Assembly (NCBI GenBank): GCA_041556555.1
Contig: JBFFIE010000018.1
Coordinates: 1 to 34,893, forward strand
Direction of reading: 5' to 3'
Source: SZUA-592 sp041556555
Lineage (GTDB): Bacteria; Pseudomonadota; Gammaproteobacteria; Eutrophobiales; Eutrophobiaceae
Length of the DNA: 34,893 nt
Shown here: in pieces, positions 34,341 through 34,893 of the stretch
Layout of the letters: every line of letters begins with the position of its first letter
Numbering within the stretch: position 1 is the first letter of the stretch
Translations under genes and position numbers: made by a program
Notes under the pieces: model-generated
What the model was told of the DNA's origin: nothing
What the model saw: only the letters and a program-made list of their open reading frames with translations
Database searches by the model: none

Positions 34341-34893
34341 TTATATATAGTAGGCCGTGCGGGTCATGATCCGCGAACAAATACGCATGGCCTGCTTGAT
34401 GGGTAACGGCAGTTCGATACCGCCAATAGCGGCAGCTTCCTGGCCATGACGGGCCTCGTCCTCGGCCATCTGCTCCAGAATCGCTCGGCTTTTCTGATCG
34501 ACGACCGGTAAACGCCCCAGGTGCGATTGCAGGTGTTCTACAACCTGGCGTTCGGTCTCGGCCACAAATCCCAGACTCCAGCGGTCACCGACAATGCCAG
34601 CCAAGCTGCCCAGCAAAAATGAACCGGTATACCAGAACGGGTCCAGACGGCTAGGGTGACTGCCGAGTTCATTCAGTCTCTGCCGGCACCAATGCAGGTG
34701 ATCGATCTCTTCTCGGGCCGCTTCCTGCATGGAGGCCTGCACGCCCGCCTCCCTTGAGGTCAAGGCCTGACCCTGGTAAAGGGCCTGGGCAGCGACTTCG
34801 CCCGCATGATTCACCCGCATTAAGCCGGCCACATGATGGCGTTCTTCAGTACTGAGATCCGGTTCGGGCATGTTATTGGCCGGCGATGGCCGC
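34341..34893 (-). CDS. coq7: Demethoxyubiquinone hydroxylase, partial (5' end outside window)
   Basis: Coq7 is a membrane-associated di-iron enzyme that adds the last hydroxyl in ubiquinone synthesis. The frame remains open to the window edge at 34893. Family members have about 210 residues with an N-terminal extension before this point, so the ATG at 34871 is probably internal and the gene is cut by the window. Numbered from that ATG, iron ligands are visible as E25 in NHAGEVAAQALY, E55 and H58 in EEIDHLHW, the ETERQVVEH segment and EDEARH. It converges on the Pit gene with 3 bp between stops, so no terminator fits there. Confidence 0.95.
   Translation of the reverse strand, partial: RPSPANNMPEPDLSTEERHHVAGLMRVNHAGEVAAQALYQGQALTSREAGVQASMQEAAREEIDHLHWCRQRLNELGSHPSRLDPFWYTGSFLLGSLAGIVGDRWSLGFVAETERQVVEHLQSHLGRLPVVDQKSRAILEQMAEDEARHGQEAAAIGGIELPLPIKQAMRICSRIMTRTAYYI

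Overview
The window looks like chromosomal backbone of a gammaproteobacterium. Gene orders typical of that class are present: lgt-thyA-folA, and uvrA opposite an MFS gene followed by ssb. So are a CysI-type sulfite reductase followed by DUF934, ZapE, RmuC, Coq7 (ubiquinone synthesis) and an FNR-type box in front of hemN. There is no rRNA, tRNA, CRISPR array, phage or insertion sequence. A B12-dependent ribonucleotide reductase end, a radical SAM protein, oxygen-independent HemN, siroheme sulfite reductase, GTP-type PEP carboxykinase and a CbbY-like phosphatase together suggest an organism that copes with low oxygen. A Calvin-cycle capacity is possible but rests only on the CbbY-like gene.

Layout. 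1-2761 (+): the 3' end of a class II ribonucleotide reductase, a radical SAM protein of unknown function, and hemN behind an FNR/Anr box placed at about -42. 2995-5597: a Cfa-family lipid methyltransferase (+) faces a DHCR24/TmsA-like FAD oxidoreductase (-) with 23 bp between their stops. The FAD gene is the last gene of a minus-strand operon lgt-thyA-folA-FAD gene (7729 to 4257). 7856-12421 (+): a DUF255/YyaL-like protein, pckG with a long structured leader and a clear terminator, and a GlcG/HbpS-like protein. 12431-16646 (-): uvrA, a PfkB-family kinase and a small membrane zinc-ribbon protein. 16724-18424 (+): a YajR-like MFS transporter and ssb. 18442-24427 (-): cysI, a DUF934 gene, an EF-G-like GTPase and an LplT-like MFS transporter; a collapsed pyruvate kinase remnant lies between the last two. 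24656-27931: a 60-residue protein with its own promoter (-), zapE (-), a YugP-like metallopeptidase (+), and a PA0069-type radical SAM protein overlapping rmuC (-). 29504-34893: a CbbY-like phosphatase (+), a DegQ-type protease (-), hsp20 (-), a DUF47-Pit phosphate pair (+), and coq7 (-), which runs off the window edge.

The most interesting points follow. (1) The Cfa-like and DHCR24-like genes side by side are the combination known from Actinobacteria to make 10-methyl branched fatty acids (TmsB/TmsA, also BfaB/BfaA); here they sit in a proteobacterial background. (2) An internally deleted pyk pseudogene survives at 19841-20046. (3) Two envelope and protein quality genes have readable stress promoters: a sigma-32 promoter with perfect boxes for hsp20 and a sigma-E-like promoter for degQ. 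(4) A near-consensus promoter drives a TTG-started 60-residue orphan. (5) The 3' end of folA has a 19-bp copy downstream of hemN. Most of the remaining window is ordinary housekeeping.
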